20,049 nt of DNA from JAVBPA01 sp031549925 (GTDB lineage: Bacteria > Bacillota > Clostridia > Oscillospirales > CAG-272): positions 1-20,049 of the forward strand of contig JAVBPA010000021.1 of NCBI GenBank assembly GCA_031549925.1, in the 5' to 3' direction. Every line of letters starts with the position of its first letter. The stretch's first letter is position 1. The notes under the pieces were generated by a model. The model worked only from the letters and a program-made list of their open reading frames with translations. It was not told where the DNA came from and ran no database searches. A program made the position numbers and the translations under genes. This document shows, one piece after another, positions 13,531 through 20,049 of the stretch.

Positions 13531-15933
13531 ATGCGGAAGATGGCAAGCTTTATTGTTGACAAGCGGAAAATTATATTAATCGTTTTCGCACTGTTGATTA
13601 TATGCAGTGCTTATTTTATGACCAAAGTCAGTGTTAATTCTGATATGACAAAATATTTGCCCGATGATTCGTCTACAAAAATCGGAGCTTCAATCATGGA
13701 AGACGAATTTCCCGCTGTAAGCAGCTTGAGTGTGATGATCCATGATTTAAAAGAAGATGAACTTGAGCAGGCACAAATTACTCTTGAAAAAATACCGAAT
13801 GTAACGGATGTAAAATATGAAAAAGAAAATGATGACTACAACCGGGACGAATACACACTTTTTATCCTCACAATCGACGCAGGTTCATATTCACAAGAAG
13901 CAAAGGATGTAGTAAAAGAGGTCAAAGAAACATTTGATGATATTAATTTAAGCGGTGATGCTGCAAGCAAAGGAGAACTTGACACATTATTGCCGGCTTT
14001 GATTTCAATAGCATTACCGATACTGTTGGTTATTTTATTTTTAATGTGCGAATCATGGCTGGAACCGTTTTTATTTTTATTAACTATCGGAATCGCAATT
14101 ATATTAAACATGGGTACAAACGCTGTATTCGAAAGTATATCAGATATAACAAACGCAATCGCTGCAATATTACAAGTTTGTTTGTCGATGGACTATTCTA
14201 TCATGTTAATGAATCGGTACCGTCAGGAAAAGAAAATTTCAAATAATAAATTTGAAGCAATGAAAAATGCGATAATAAACGCGTTTGTACCGATATCAAG
14301 CAGTTCTGTAACAACTATTGTAGGTATGCTGGCACTTGTTTTTATGAGCTTTACCATAGGCAGAGATTTGGGAATTGTACTCGCTAAAGGTGTATTTTTT
14401 AGTTTGCTTTGTATATTTACCGTTCTCCCCGCTTTTGTTGTCCTTTTTGATAAAGCGATAGAAAAAACATCAAAAAAGAGCCTGCCTATAAAAATGGATT
14501 GGCTCGGGAAATTCAGTTTTCATGCCCGTTATATAATATCCGGTGCATTCGTTGTATTATTTGTTGCTTCTCTGTTGCTCAGAAACAGCGTAAATATCAC
14601 TTATACAATGGGGGAATTTGATAAAGTTAAGCTCGTTTTTGAGAGTGAAAATCAAATTGTTTTAGTTTACAAAAACGACGCTGAAGATAAAATTTCCGTT
14701 CTTTCGGAAAAATTGCTCGGAAATGAAAACATAGGAAGTATCAATGCTTACAGCAATACACTCGGAATGAAGCTTACATACATTGAATTTGCTGAAAAAA
14801 CCGGAATGGATGAATCGCTTGTAGCAATGATGTATAATCAATATTTAAACAAAGATCAAGAAATTCAGGAAATAAAAATACCTTTCGGAAGTTTTATCGA
14901 ATTTTTAAGTACTGATGTAGCAAAAAATCCGCAATTTTCAACTCTTTTTACAGAGGAAGCCCTGGCGCAGCTTGGTCAAATGAGCGCAGGTTTTGATATG
15001 CAGATGATGGCTATGGAACTGACCAGCGCGGAAGCCGCCGCTTATATAAATATGGACGAAGCTATTGTGGCGCAGCTATATAATTATTATAGCATTTTGC
15101 ACGGTTTTGTTCCCGAAGAAAAAATAACCTTTTACGATTTTATGCAATTTATTATAACCGACATAGCCAAAAACGAACAATACAAAGAATATTTTACGGA
15201 TGATATTTTAACCGAACTGGAATCAGCTAAAGAGGAAATGGACGACGGTCTAATAAATCTTGTAGGAAAAAACTATTCCAGAATGATTATAAATACAAAT
15301 CTTCCGGAAGAATCGGAAGAAACTTTTAATTTTATTTCCGAATTAAAAAGCGAAGCTTCAAATATAATAGGAAACGATTTTTACATTGTAGGAAATTCCG
15401 TAATGGCTTATGATATGCATAAAACTTTCCCTGCCGAATTAAATTACATAACAATTTTAACAGCCGCCGCTTTATTCGTAGTTGTGGCAATCTCTTTCCT
15501 TTCACTATGCGCTCCGGCAATACTGGTTGCGATAATACAATGTGCGGTATTTATAACAATGGGTTCGGTTTATATACAAGGCAGCAGCATTTATTATCTG
15601 CCTCTCCTGATTGTGCAATGTTTACTAATGGGAGCAACTATAGACTACGGTATTCTTTTCACTTCCTACTACCGCGAAGCCCGGATGACTTATGACAAAA
15701 AAAATTCTCTTATAAAAGCTTTAAACGAATCAATCCATACCATACTTACTTCTTCGCTTATATTAATATCAATAACTCTTTCCATCGGTTTAATACTAAT
15801 AAATGATAATCATTCAGTTTCGGAAATATTATTGATAATAGCTCGCGGTGGGATTTTCGCAACATTTTTAGTGGTATTTGTTTTACCGGGACTGCTTTGT
15901 ACTTTTGATAAATTTGTAATAAAGAAAAAATAA
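13531..15933 (+). CDS. MMPL/RND-family exporter
   Basis: An 800-residue membrane protein of the MMPL type (hydrophobe/amphiphile RND group). A first membrane segment (about 11-31) is followed by an extracytoplasmic domain (NSDMTKYLPDDSS... is a typical start), five segments between about 151 and 310, another at about 331-351, a second large outer domain (about 352-635), and a last block of segments to the end. SMDYSIMLMNRYRQ in the first half and TIDYGILFTSYYREA in the second are the paired membrane motifs with the proton-relay Asp-Tyr. The second outer domain holds a tandem duplication (about 415-484 and 496-566). Expression is probably controlled by the divergent TetR. Substrate unknown: lipids, drugs or peptides are all possible. 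Confidence 0.9.
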   Translation: MRKMASFIVDKRKIILIVFALLIICSAYFMTKVSVNSDMTKYLPDDSSTKIGASIMEDEFPAVSSLSVMIHDLKEDELEQAQITLEKIPNVTDVKYEKENDDYNRDEYTLFILTIDAGSYSQEAKDVVKEVKETFDDINLSGDAASKGELDTLLPALISIALPILLVILFLMCESWLEPFLFLLTIGIAIILNMGTNAVFESISDITNAIAAILQVCLSMDYSIMLMNRYRQEKKISNNKFEAMKNAIINAFVPISSSSVTTIVGMLALVFMSFTIGRDLGIVLAKGVFFSLLCIFTVLPAFVVLFDKAIEKTSKKSLPIKMDWLGKFSFHARYIISGAFVVLFVASLLLRNSVNITYTMGEFDKVKLVFESENQIVLVYKNDAEDKISVLSEKLLGNENIGSINAYSNTLGMKLTYIEFAEKTGMDESLVAMMYNQYLNKDQEIQEIKIPFGSFIEFLSTDVAKNPQFSTLFTEEALAQLGQMSAGFDMQMMAMELTSAEAAAYINMDEAIVAQLYNYYSILHGFVPEEKITFYDFMQFIITDIAKNEQYKEYFTDDILTELESAKEEMDDGLINLVGKNYSRMIINTNLPEESEETFNFISELKSEASNIIGNDFYIVGNSVMAYDMHKTFPAELNYITILTAAALFVVVAISFLSLCAPAILVAIIQCAVFITMGSVYIQGSSIYYLPLLIVQCLLMGATIDYGILFTSYYREARMTYDKKNSLIKALNESIHTILTSSLILISITLSIGLILINDNHSVSEILLIIARGGIFATFLVVFVLPGLLCTFDKFVIKKK

Positions 15934-15987
15934 ATTTTATATTTATTTTTATAAGATACAATAATTTTAAAATTTAATTATTATAAT

Positions 15988-16022
15988 AAAAGGACGGATA
16001 TTTTCATAACATCCGTCCTTTT
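15988..16022. terminator. Bidirectional terminator between the MMPL and DUF2975 genes
   Basis: AAAAGGACGGAT (15988-15999) and ATCCGTCCTTTT (16011-16022) form a perfect 12-bp stem with an 11-base loop. Both strands give T runs, suiting the convergent genes. Confidence 0.87.
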
Positions 16023-16029
16023 TGATATT

Positions 16030-16536
16030 TTAAATAAAGTTTTTAGATTTTTCTTTTTTAATAATAAAATCATTTTCTTCTTTTATTACGATGACTTCCT
16101 GTAATAAAAATTTAAGTATAAAAGCAAAAACCGTAATTACAAAAGAAGAGCCTGAAATTATAAAACCAATTACCATCAAACCAGGGGCATCGTCAAGCTG
16201 TGCCATATGATAGAAGAAGGGCAAGCCTCCCGCCGTGCATATTACAAAAATTATTCCCGCGCAATATATAATAAATTTCAATGAATCAATTGATAAATCT
16301 GAAAAAATATTGCCGGAATCAATATTGTTTAATAACCGAAACGCATGATATAATACAATAAAAAACGGAATTGCGGATGAAAAAACTCCTGCCATAAAAA
16401 TATAGTATAAATAATTATAAATAGAATTGGGATCGTCCGTTAATTTCAGCCAAACCGAACTTACACACAAAGCAATAATAATAAATGCCAAAAATAATAT
16501 AGCAATTCGTAAAATTATTGTCGATAAACGTTTCAT
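16030..16536 (-). CDS. DUF2975 family membrane protein
   Basis: 168 residues from ATG 16536, chosen for its GGGAGA ribosome site; the frame is open 14 codons further upstream. Four membrane segments are visible, with the DUF2975 hallmarks LLNNIDSGNIFS (loop after segment 2) and the closing VIVIKEENDFII. In most Firmicutes these proteins precede a small XRE-type DNA-binding protein (YozG-like) and may regulate it from the membrane. Here the gene is followed at once by the terminator and the convergent MMPL gene, so no such partner is present downstream. Function unknown. Confidence 0.82.
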   Translation of the reverse strand: MKRLSTIILRIAILFLAFIIIALCVSSVWLKLTDDPNSIYNYLYYIFMAGVFSSAIPFFIVLYHAFRLLNNIDSGNIFSDLSIDSLKFIIYCAGIIFVICTAGGLPFFYHMAQLDDAPGLMVIGFIISGSSFVITVFAFILKFLLQEVIVIKEENDFIIKKEKSKNFI

Positions 16537-16568
16537 ACAACATCTCCCTTTTATAAATCGGTAAAGAG

Positions 16569-16597
16569 ATATTATCATGAAATTTATCGTTTGTCAA
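16569..16597 (-). promoter_or_regulatory. Promoter of the DUF2975 gene
   Basis: Leftward TTGACA (16597-16592), a 17-base spacer, TAATAT (16574-16569). It overlaps the open frame upstream of ATG 16536 and so supports the shorter start. Confidence 0.65.
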
Positions 16598-16656
16598 TAT
16601 ATTTTTATTGTTTATTACAATGTTTTAGTTTATATTAATTTAGGAGCTTAGTAAAA

Positions 16657-17307
16657 ATGAATATAAAAAGCATGTCAGATCATTTTAATGAAGAAGCCAA
16701 AAAACATGAAAACAATTTTATTAATATAATGGGTATGTCTGAATTTTATGACGAAATTGAAAAACAATTAGAAAAATTTGAAGCAAGGGAAAATATTTTA
16801 GTACTTGGATGCGGTACCGGATTAGAAATTGAAAGAATTAAATTTAAGACTAATATCATAGCCGTTGATATCGCCGAAGAAATGATTCATGAATTAGAAA
16901 AAAAACAACTTTTTGAAGAAATCTCATTAAAAACTATCTGTTCTTCTTTTTTTGATTTAGATTTTCAAGCAAAAACCTTTGATATAATAATATCCTGTTA
17001 TGTAATGCACCATTTTACAGAAGAACAAAAATCATCATTATATAAAAAAATATACAGCAGTTTAAAAGATACCGGATGTTTTATAAACGGAGATACTATG
17101 TTGAAAACGCATGAAGAAGAATTGTCCCGTTTTATAGAAGCAGAAAAAATTTACAAAGAAAAAAAACTGCCTTTCGGCAGTCTCCATATCGATATTCCTT
17201 TTTGCTATGAGCATGAAGTTAATTTGCTGAAAAAAGCCGGATTTAAAAATATAAAGCTTGCAAAAGAATGGGAAGTAACAAAGCTGTATCAGGCGTTTAA
17301 ACTTTAA
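16657..17307 (+). CDS. Class I SAM-dependent methyltransferase
   Basis: 216 residues with motif I VLGCGTGLE (49-57), an acidic end of the second strand (NIIAVDIAEEM), and the later DIIISCYVMHHF block typical of Methyltransf_11/25 enzymes. It is cytoplasmic and transfers a methyl group from SAM to a small molecule or protein that cannot be identified. An AGGAG site lies about 11 bases before the ATG. It is monocistronic, flanked by a divergent DUF2975 gene and a convergent XRE gene, so context gives no substrate. Confidence 0.85.
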   Translation: MNIKSMSDHFNEEAKKHENNFINIMGMSEFYDEIEKQLEKFEARENILVLGCGTGLEIERIKFKTNIIAVDIAEEMIHELEKKQLFEEISLKTICSSFFDLDFQAKTFDIIISCYVMHHFTEEQKSSLYKKIYSSLKDTGCFINGDTMLKTHEEELSRFIEAEKIYKEKKLPFGSLHIDIPFCYEHEVNLLKKAGFKNIKLAKEWEVTKLYQAFKL

Positions 17308-17391
17308 GCATAAAACTATACTTGTTCCGGAATACGGAATTCACCGCAGAGGATTTTTAAATGAATACTATAAACAATAAATGTATATTTT

Positions 17392-18708
17392 TTACATGAG
17401 CCTATATAATTCCGAAAACCATCCGCGTAAATATTCTCTGTGCTTGATTAATTTATTTATATGCTCTCTTGCGGCGGACAAAAATTCATCCGGTTTATCT
17501 TTTAATTCCAAAAGTAAAAACCAGCTGTCAACCAATCTATCAAACGCTATTCCGATTTGAATTATAATATCGTTTATTTTCCTGCTGTAATTTACCGATA
17601 GTTTTTTAAGATAAGATTGTATACATTGCTGCGTGTAAATTGAATTCATATAAAGTGCGTATTTATACATATTTGGTTCAGTATTCGGTACGGCAAAAAG
17701 TTTTAAAGTATTTTCGTAGGTATCGCAGGCGTCAAGCCATTTTTTCAAAGCCAAGTCACCCGAAGTAAATTTAAATGTCAGATAATCTTTATGCGAAGGA
17801 TTATTTTGATTCAAAACATCAATTGCAAACTGCATGCTGTCTTTATCTGTATATGACGGCTGTTTTTTGTCGCCGATAACCAAAACATAAAAGTCAAAAT
17901 TTTCATTCCAACGCGCAGGATTTACAAACATACCGCAATCATTTGTTTTTGCTGCACACTCTTCACAATAAGTATAACCGAGCAATGTATTGCCGCAATC
18001 TTCATATCCGGTTACGATATTAAATTCCGGAATTCCTCCCGCAAATTCCATTACAACCGGATGTCCTCTGTCTATCGACCAGATAATAATCCTTTTCATT
18101 TCTTCAGGTGTAGCATTATTTTTATTAAGCCATAAATATTCACGTCCGTAATAACGCATGACACGGTCAACCATATCTTTATATTGATTGACACGCCAAA
18201 GTTCTTCTATAACATGACGGTTTTCTTCCCACAAAAATCCGTAACTGATTCCCATAATGTGCATTAACGCGCAAAATCTTTCATTTAATTCGGTAATACT
18301 GACCGCTTCCTGCCTTCCGTTTTCATATGCTTCTATACAACATAAAGCTTCAGCTATCATTGCCGGCATTGAATAAAACATATTGCATCCTTCCGGCGGA
18401 TTCCAACGGCTTATCCTCGGGATTTTATTTAATATTTTATTATCCGGAGCAAGAAGATTTTTATTCATAAAATTTATAATAGGATTATTATAAATTTCCG
18501 GCTGTATTATTTCATCAATTGAAATATGAAAAAGTTTTGACAATTCTATTATTATTGTTGTTTCGGGTAATCCTAATCCGGTTTCCCATTTACTCACCGC
18601 TTGAGCCGTAATGTTTAATTTCTCCGCTAAGGATTCCTGCGTATAACCGTTATTTTTTCTATGTTTCGCAATATTTTTTCCGATTAAATTTATATCCATT
18701 TCATTCAC
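17392..18708 (-). CDS. XRE-type regulator fused to a large C-terminal domain (BtrH/peptidase-like)
   Basis: 438 residues. The N-terminus (about 7-65) is a clear helix-turn-helix: IAKHRKNNGYTQESLAEKLN, ITAQAVSKWETG, ending DEII. The rest is a single long domain with EGCNMFYSMPAMIAEALCC (106-124), GHPVVMEFAGGIPEFNIVTG with YED (215-237) and an all-helical tail. The G-x-P-V...P-E-F-x-I-V-x-G-Y-D-x-x-G pattern resembles the cysteine-peptidase-like BtrH_N and C39_2-type families by memory; Cys108 is a possible nucleophile. It is probably a one-component regulator whose C-terminal domain binds or cuts a ligand. It is divergent from the cupin gene. Confidence 0.75.
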   Translation of the reverse strand: MNEMDINLIGKNIAKHRKNNGYTQESLAEKLNITAQAVSKWETGLGLPETTIIIELSKLFHISIDEIIQPEIYNNPIINFMNKNLLAPDNKILNKIPRISRWNPPEGCNMFYSMPAMIAEALCCIEAYENGRQEAVSITELNERFCALMHIMGISYGFLWEENRHVIEELWRVNQYKDMVDRVMRYYGREYLWLNKNNATPEEMKRIIIWSIDRGHPVVMEFAGGIPEFNIVTGYEDCGNTLLGYTYCEECAAKTNDCGMFVNPARWNENFDFYVLVIGDKKQPSYTDKDSMQFAIDVLNQNNPSHKDYLTFKFTSGDLALKKWLDACDTYENTLKLFAVPNTEPNMYKYALYMNSIYTQQCIQSYLKKLSVNYSRKINDIIIQIGIAFDRLVDSWFLLLELKDKPDEFLSAAREHINKLIKHREYLRGWFSELYRLM

Positions 18709-18739
18709 CTCCCTTTATTAATTATAATTTCTTTTTTTA

Positions 18740-18867
18740 TTTATACCACAAACAAATTGTTGTAAAGCAATAAATTTTTTCAACTTAAAGTTGTTGAAAC
18801 TGTAAAGTGTCAAATGTTTTAGTTTGCAAAGAACCACTTCTATATTTTTCGAATATAATGGTATAAA
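18740..18867. promoter_or_regulatory. Divergent control region of the XRE and cupin genes
   Basis: Both directions have an extended -10 TGGTATAAA: leftward with TATAAA at 18745-18740 for the XRE gene, rightward with TATAAA at 18862-18867 for the cupin gene (a TATAAT also lies at 18854-18859). Neither has a good -35, which suggests an activator. Between them lies the perfect dyad CAACTT-A-AAGTTG (18781-18793), flanked by further TTGTTGAAA. This dyad is the best candidate XRE site. Confidence 0.55.
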
Positions 18868-18886
18868 AAGATGAAAGGATTTTTAA

Positions 18887-19306
18887 ATGAAAAGATATAA
18901 TCCCACTGATTATGGACCTGAACCTTATGTTATACATATAAACAGAGCTTCAATGCAAAACCCTAACTACCGTACGGCATTATGGACAGGGAATTATTTG
19001 CAAGCCACTTTGATGAGCATTACAGACGAAATCGGGTTGGAAATTCATCCGGATACCGATCAGTTTATAAAAATTGAAGAAGGATTCGGATTGGCTATGA
19101 TGGGTAAAAATAAAGACAATTTAAATTATCAGGTAAGAGTCGGCGCTGGATGTGCGATTTTTTTACCCGCAGGTATATGGCACAACGTGGTTAACAAAGG
19201 AAGCAGACCATTAAAATTGTATACTATATATGCTCCTCCGCATCATCCTCACGGTACAGTACAAAAAACAATAACTGAAGCTCAGGAAAGCGAAAATCAT
19301 TATTAA
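18887..19306 (+). CDS. Single-domain cupin protein
   Basis: 139 residues with the cupin metal motif 1 region GLEIHPDTDQFIKIEEGFG, where a His, Asp/Gln and Glu are spaced as in the family (many relatives have H-x-H/D-x-x-Q-F), and motif 2 IFLPAGIWHNVVN with the PAG-x-W-H block. The tail is His-rich (APPHHPHG). It should be a small cytoplasmic metal-binding beta-barrel; the substrate is unknown. An AAAGG site precedes the ATG. Its gene faces the XRE fusion and may be its target. Confidence 0.85.
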   Translation: MKRYNPTDYGPEPYVIHINRASMQNPNYRTALWTGNYLQATLMSITDEIGLEIHPDTDQFIKIEEGFGLAMMGKNKDNLNYQVRVGAGCAIFLPAGIWHNVVNKGSRPLKLYTIYAPPHHPHGTVQKTITEAQESENHY

Positions 19307-19454
19307 ATTAATATAATAAATTTTATACTTTTTCTTTTAAAACCAAATACTTTAAAAATTTATTTATAAAATTTCAATTATTAAAAATTTTTCATAAAAC
19401 ATTTTCGTAAAATCAATATCATAAATGTTTTAATAATTAAAACTCCCGTTCTTT
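19307..19454. terminator. AT-rich spacer ending in a hairpin terminator (19439-19470)
   Basis: Most of this spacer is featureless A/T. AAAACTCCCGT (19439-19449) and ACGGGAGTTT (19461-19470) form a 10-bp stem, running just past this spacer. The T side is better leftward (TTTTAATTATT), but it can serve the cupin transcript as well. Confidence 0.65.
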
Positions 19455-19577
19455 TTATGTACGGGAGTTTCTTGTTATTGCTTTCATAAGCGCTTCTTTT
19501 ACCTGCGCATATTTTTTAGCACCGTAATTAAAGACAATCGGCTGACATCCTTGGGCATTTCCGATAACGATACCCAT
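19455..19577 (-). pseudogene. Internal fragment of a MATE-family efflux transporter
   Basis: Leftward, a 40-codon frame from ATG 19577 to the TAA at 19455 reads M-G-I-V-I-G-N-A-Q-G-C-Q-P-I-V-F-N-Y-G-A, then KKYAQVKEALMKAI. This is the G-x-x-Q-P-I...N-Y-G-A-K-x-Y-x-x-V-K block found in the middle of MATE multidrug/sodium antiporters of about 450 residues. Both ends are missing: upstream the frame runs straight into the dispersed repeat, and downstream it hits the terminator after TRNSRT. It is a dead remnant. Confidence 0.75.
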
Positions 19578-19625
19578 AAGGTTACTAAGGAAGCGGTCGC
19601 TTTTAAAAAAGCTCCGCAAAACTTT
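19578..19625 (+). repeat. Dispersed repeat, copy 2 (abuts the MATE fragment)
   Basis: Rightward 48-base copy of the element at 11852-11898: AAGGTTACT at one end and GCGGTCGCTTTT-A-AAAAAGC... to AAAACTTT at the other, with one substitution in the long part and a diverged 6-base block between. Its edge coincides with the point where MATE similarity starts. Confidence 0.8.
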
Positions 19626-19658
19626 AAAACAATTTATTTCTGATGCTATACAATTTGT

Positions 19659-20049
19659 TTATTCCCAAATCAATCCTACATATTTTCCTTCGCAAAAACC
19701 ATCCTCTCTGGCAAAATAAGAAGTAAACGAGGAATCACCCGGTTCTAATATTTCTCTTGATATCAAATCACCGAAAGAAGATTCTGAATTCGTTTCGACA
19801 ATTATATAAGCGGTTTCGTTTTCCTTTTTAATGTTTTCAGGTAAAGTTTCAGGTTTATATGTCTTTGCGGATAATATCGTATTATCATTTTTCATTTGAA
19901 TTATATTTATTTTTTTAGGCGGATATTTGAATTCTATTTTTATTTCGACTTCAAAACTTTCCTTTTTTTCTTTTCCGTTTTCGGTAATGGTTTTTGTTTC
20001 TTCCAGTTTTGAAGTTACAGCCAATCCTTCTGTTCCGTAATCTGAAAAA
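19659..20049 (-). CDS. Hypothetical protein, 5' end beyond the window
   Basis: The frame is open from the window edge to the TAA at 19659. The visible 129 or so residues begin ...FSDYGTEGLAVTSKLEE, followed by a charged Glu/Lys stretch, KINIIQMKND, and a C-terminus with SYFAREDG and YVGLIWE. A TTG at 20024 is an internal codon, not a likely start, since the frame and protein-like sequence continue past it. No membrane segment or motif is visible in this part. I do not recognise the family. The missing N-terminus may carry a signal peptide, but this cannot be seen. Confidence 0.6.
   Translation of the reverse strand, partial: FSDYGTEGLAVTSKLEETKTITENGKEKKESFEVEIKIEFKYPPKKINIIQMKNDNTILSAKTYKPETLPENIKKENETAYIIVETNSESSFGDLISREILEPGDSSFTSYFAREDGFCEGKYVGLIWE

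Noticed and set aside
17361..17399. 12-codon ORF (MNTINNKCIFFT) with a GAGG site before it
   Set aside because: Too short, no family, and it runs into the 3' end of the convergent XRE gene; probably chance or a remnant.
19455..19640. A plus-strand open frame across the MATE fragment and repeat copy 2
   Set aside because: Its product (…THKVTKEAVAFKKAPQNF…) has no family match outside the repeat itself, whereas the other strand reads as a clear MATE block.
1..20049. CRISPR arrays, tRNA or rRNA genes, IS transposases, plasmid or phage genes
   Set aside because: Looked for repeats with regular spacing, tRNA-like CCA/TPsiC arms and transposase motifs; found none.

Overview
The window is AT-rich DNA from a low-GC Firmicute, most likely an uncultured gut-type Clostridia (Oscillospirales-like). 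This is inferred from gene families and style: AGGAGG ribosome sites, TTGACA/TATAAT promoters, many hairpin-plus-T terminators, PPi-dependent phosphofructokinase, ECF transport, SPASM radical SAM clusters and a TipAS-type MerR regulator. No rRNA, tRNA, CRISPR array or intact insertion sequence was seen.

Bases 1-4866 hold a leftward run of housekeeping genes behind one good promoter: mntP (manganese efflux), a pyridoxal/pyridoxamine kinase, an ECF transporter S component that probably imports a B6 vitamer, PPi-dependent phosphofructokinase, a lipoprotein, and an acyltransferase-like gene interrupted by one in-frame TAA. The mntP leader contains an intrinsic terminator between promoter and gene, so it looks attenuated.

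Bases 5061-11831 hold the main accessory locus, a peptide-modification (RiPP-type) island. It has two SPASM radical SAM enzymes, five candidate Cys-containing precursor peptides, an HprK-like kinase, a membrane-anchored CPYC thioredoxin, an S26 (SipW-like) peptidase and a PqqD-like peptide-binding protein. Four precursors (one behind the first radical SAM gene, three behind the second) share a short leader with a fixed Pro to Asp-Thr spacing. The fifth has a classical LTEEEL...GG leader and a zinc-knuckle-like core. Promoters and hairpins cut the island into three or four transcription units. No dedicated transporter was found in it.

Bases 11832-16660 hold regulators and export: a MerR-TipAS regulator with its own 19-bp-spacer promoter, and a TetR gene divergent from an MMPL/RND exporter that carries an internal duplication in an extracytoplasmic loop. 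A DUF2975 membrane protein follows, convergent with the exporter.

Bases 16657-20049 hold a SAM methyltransferase, an XRE regulator fused to a large C-terminal domain, a divergent cupin, then a decayed stretch: a MATE transporter fragment abutting a 48-bp dispersed repeat whose inverted partner lies beside the MerR gene. The window ends in the 3' part of an unidentified leftward gene.
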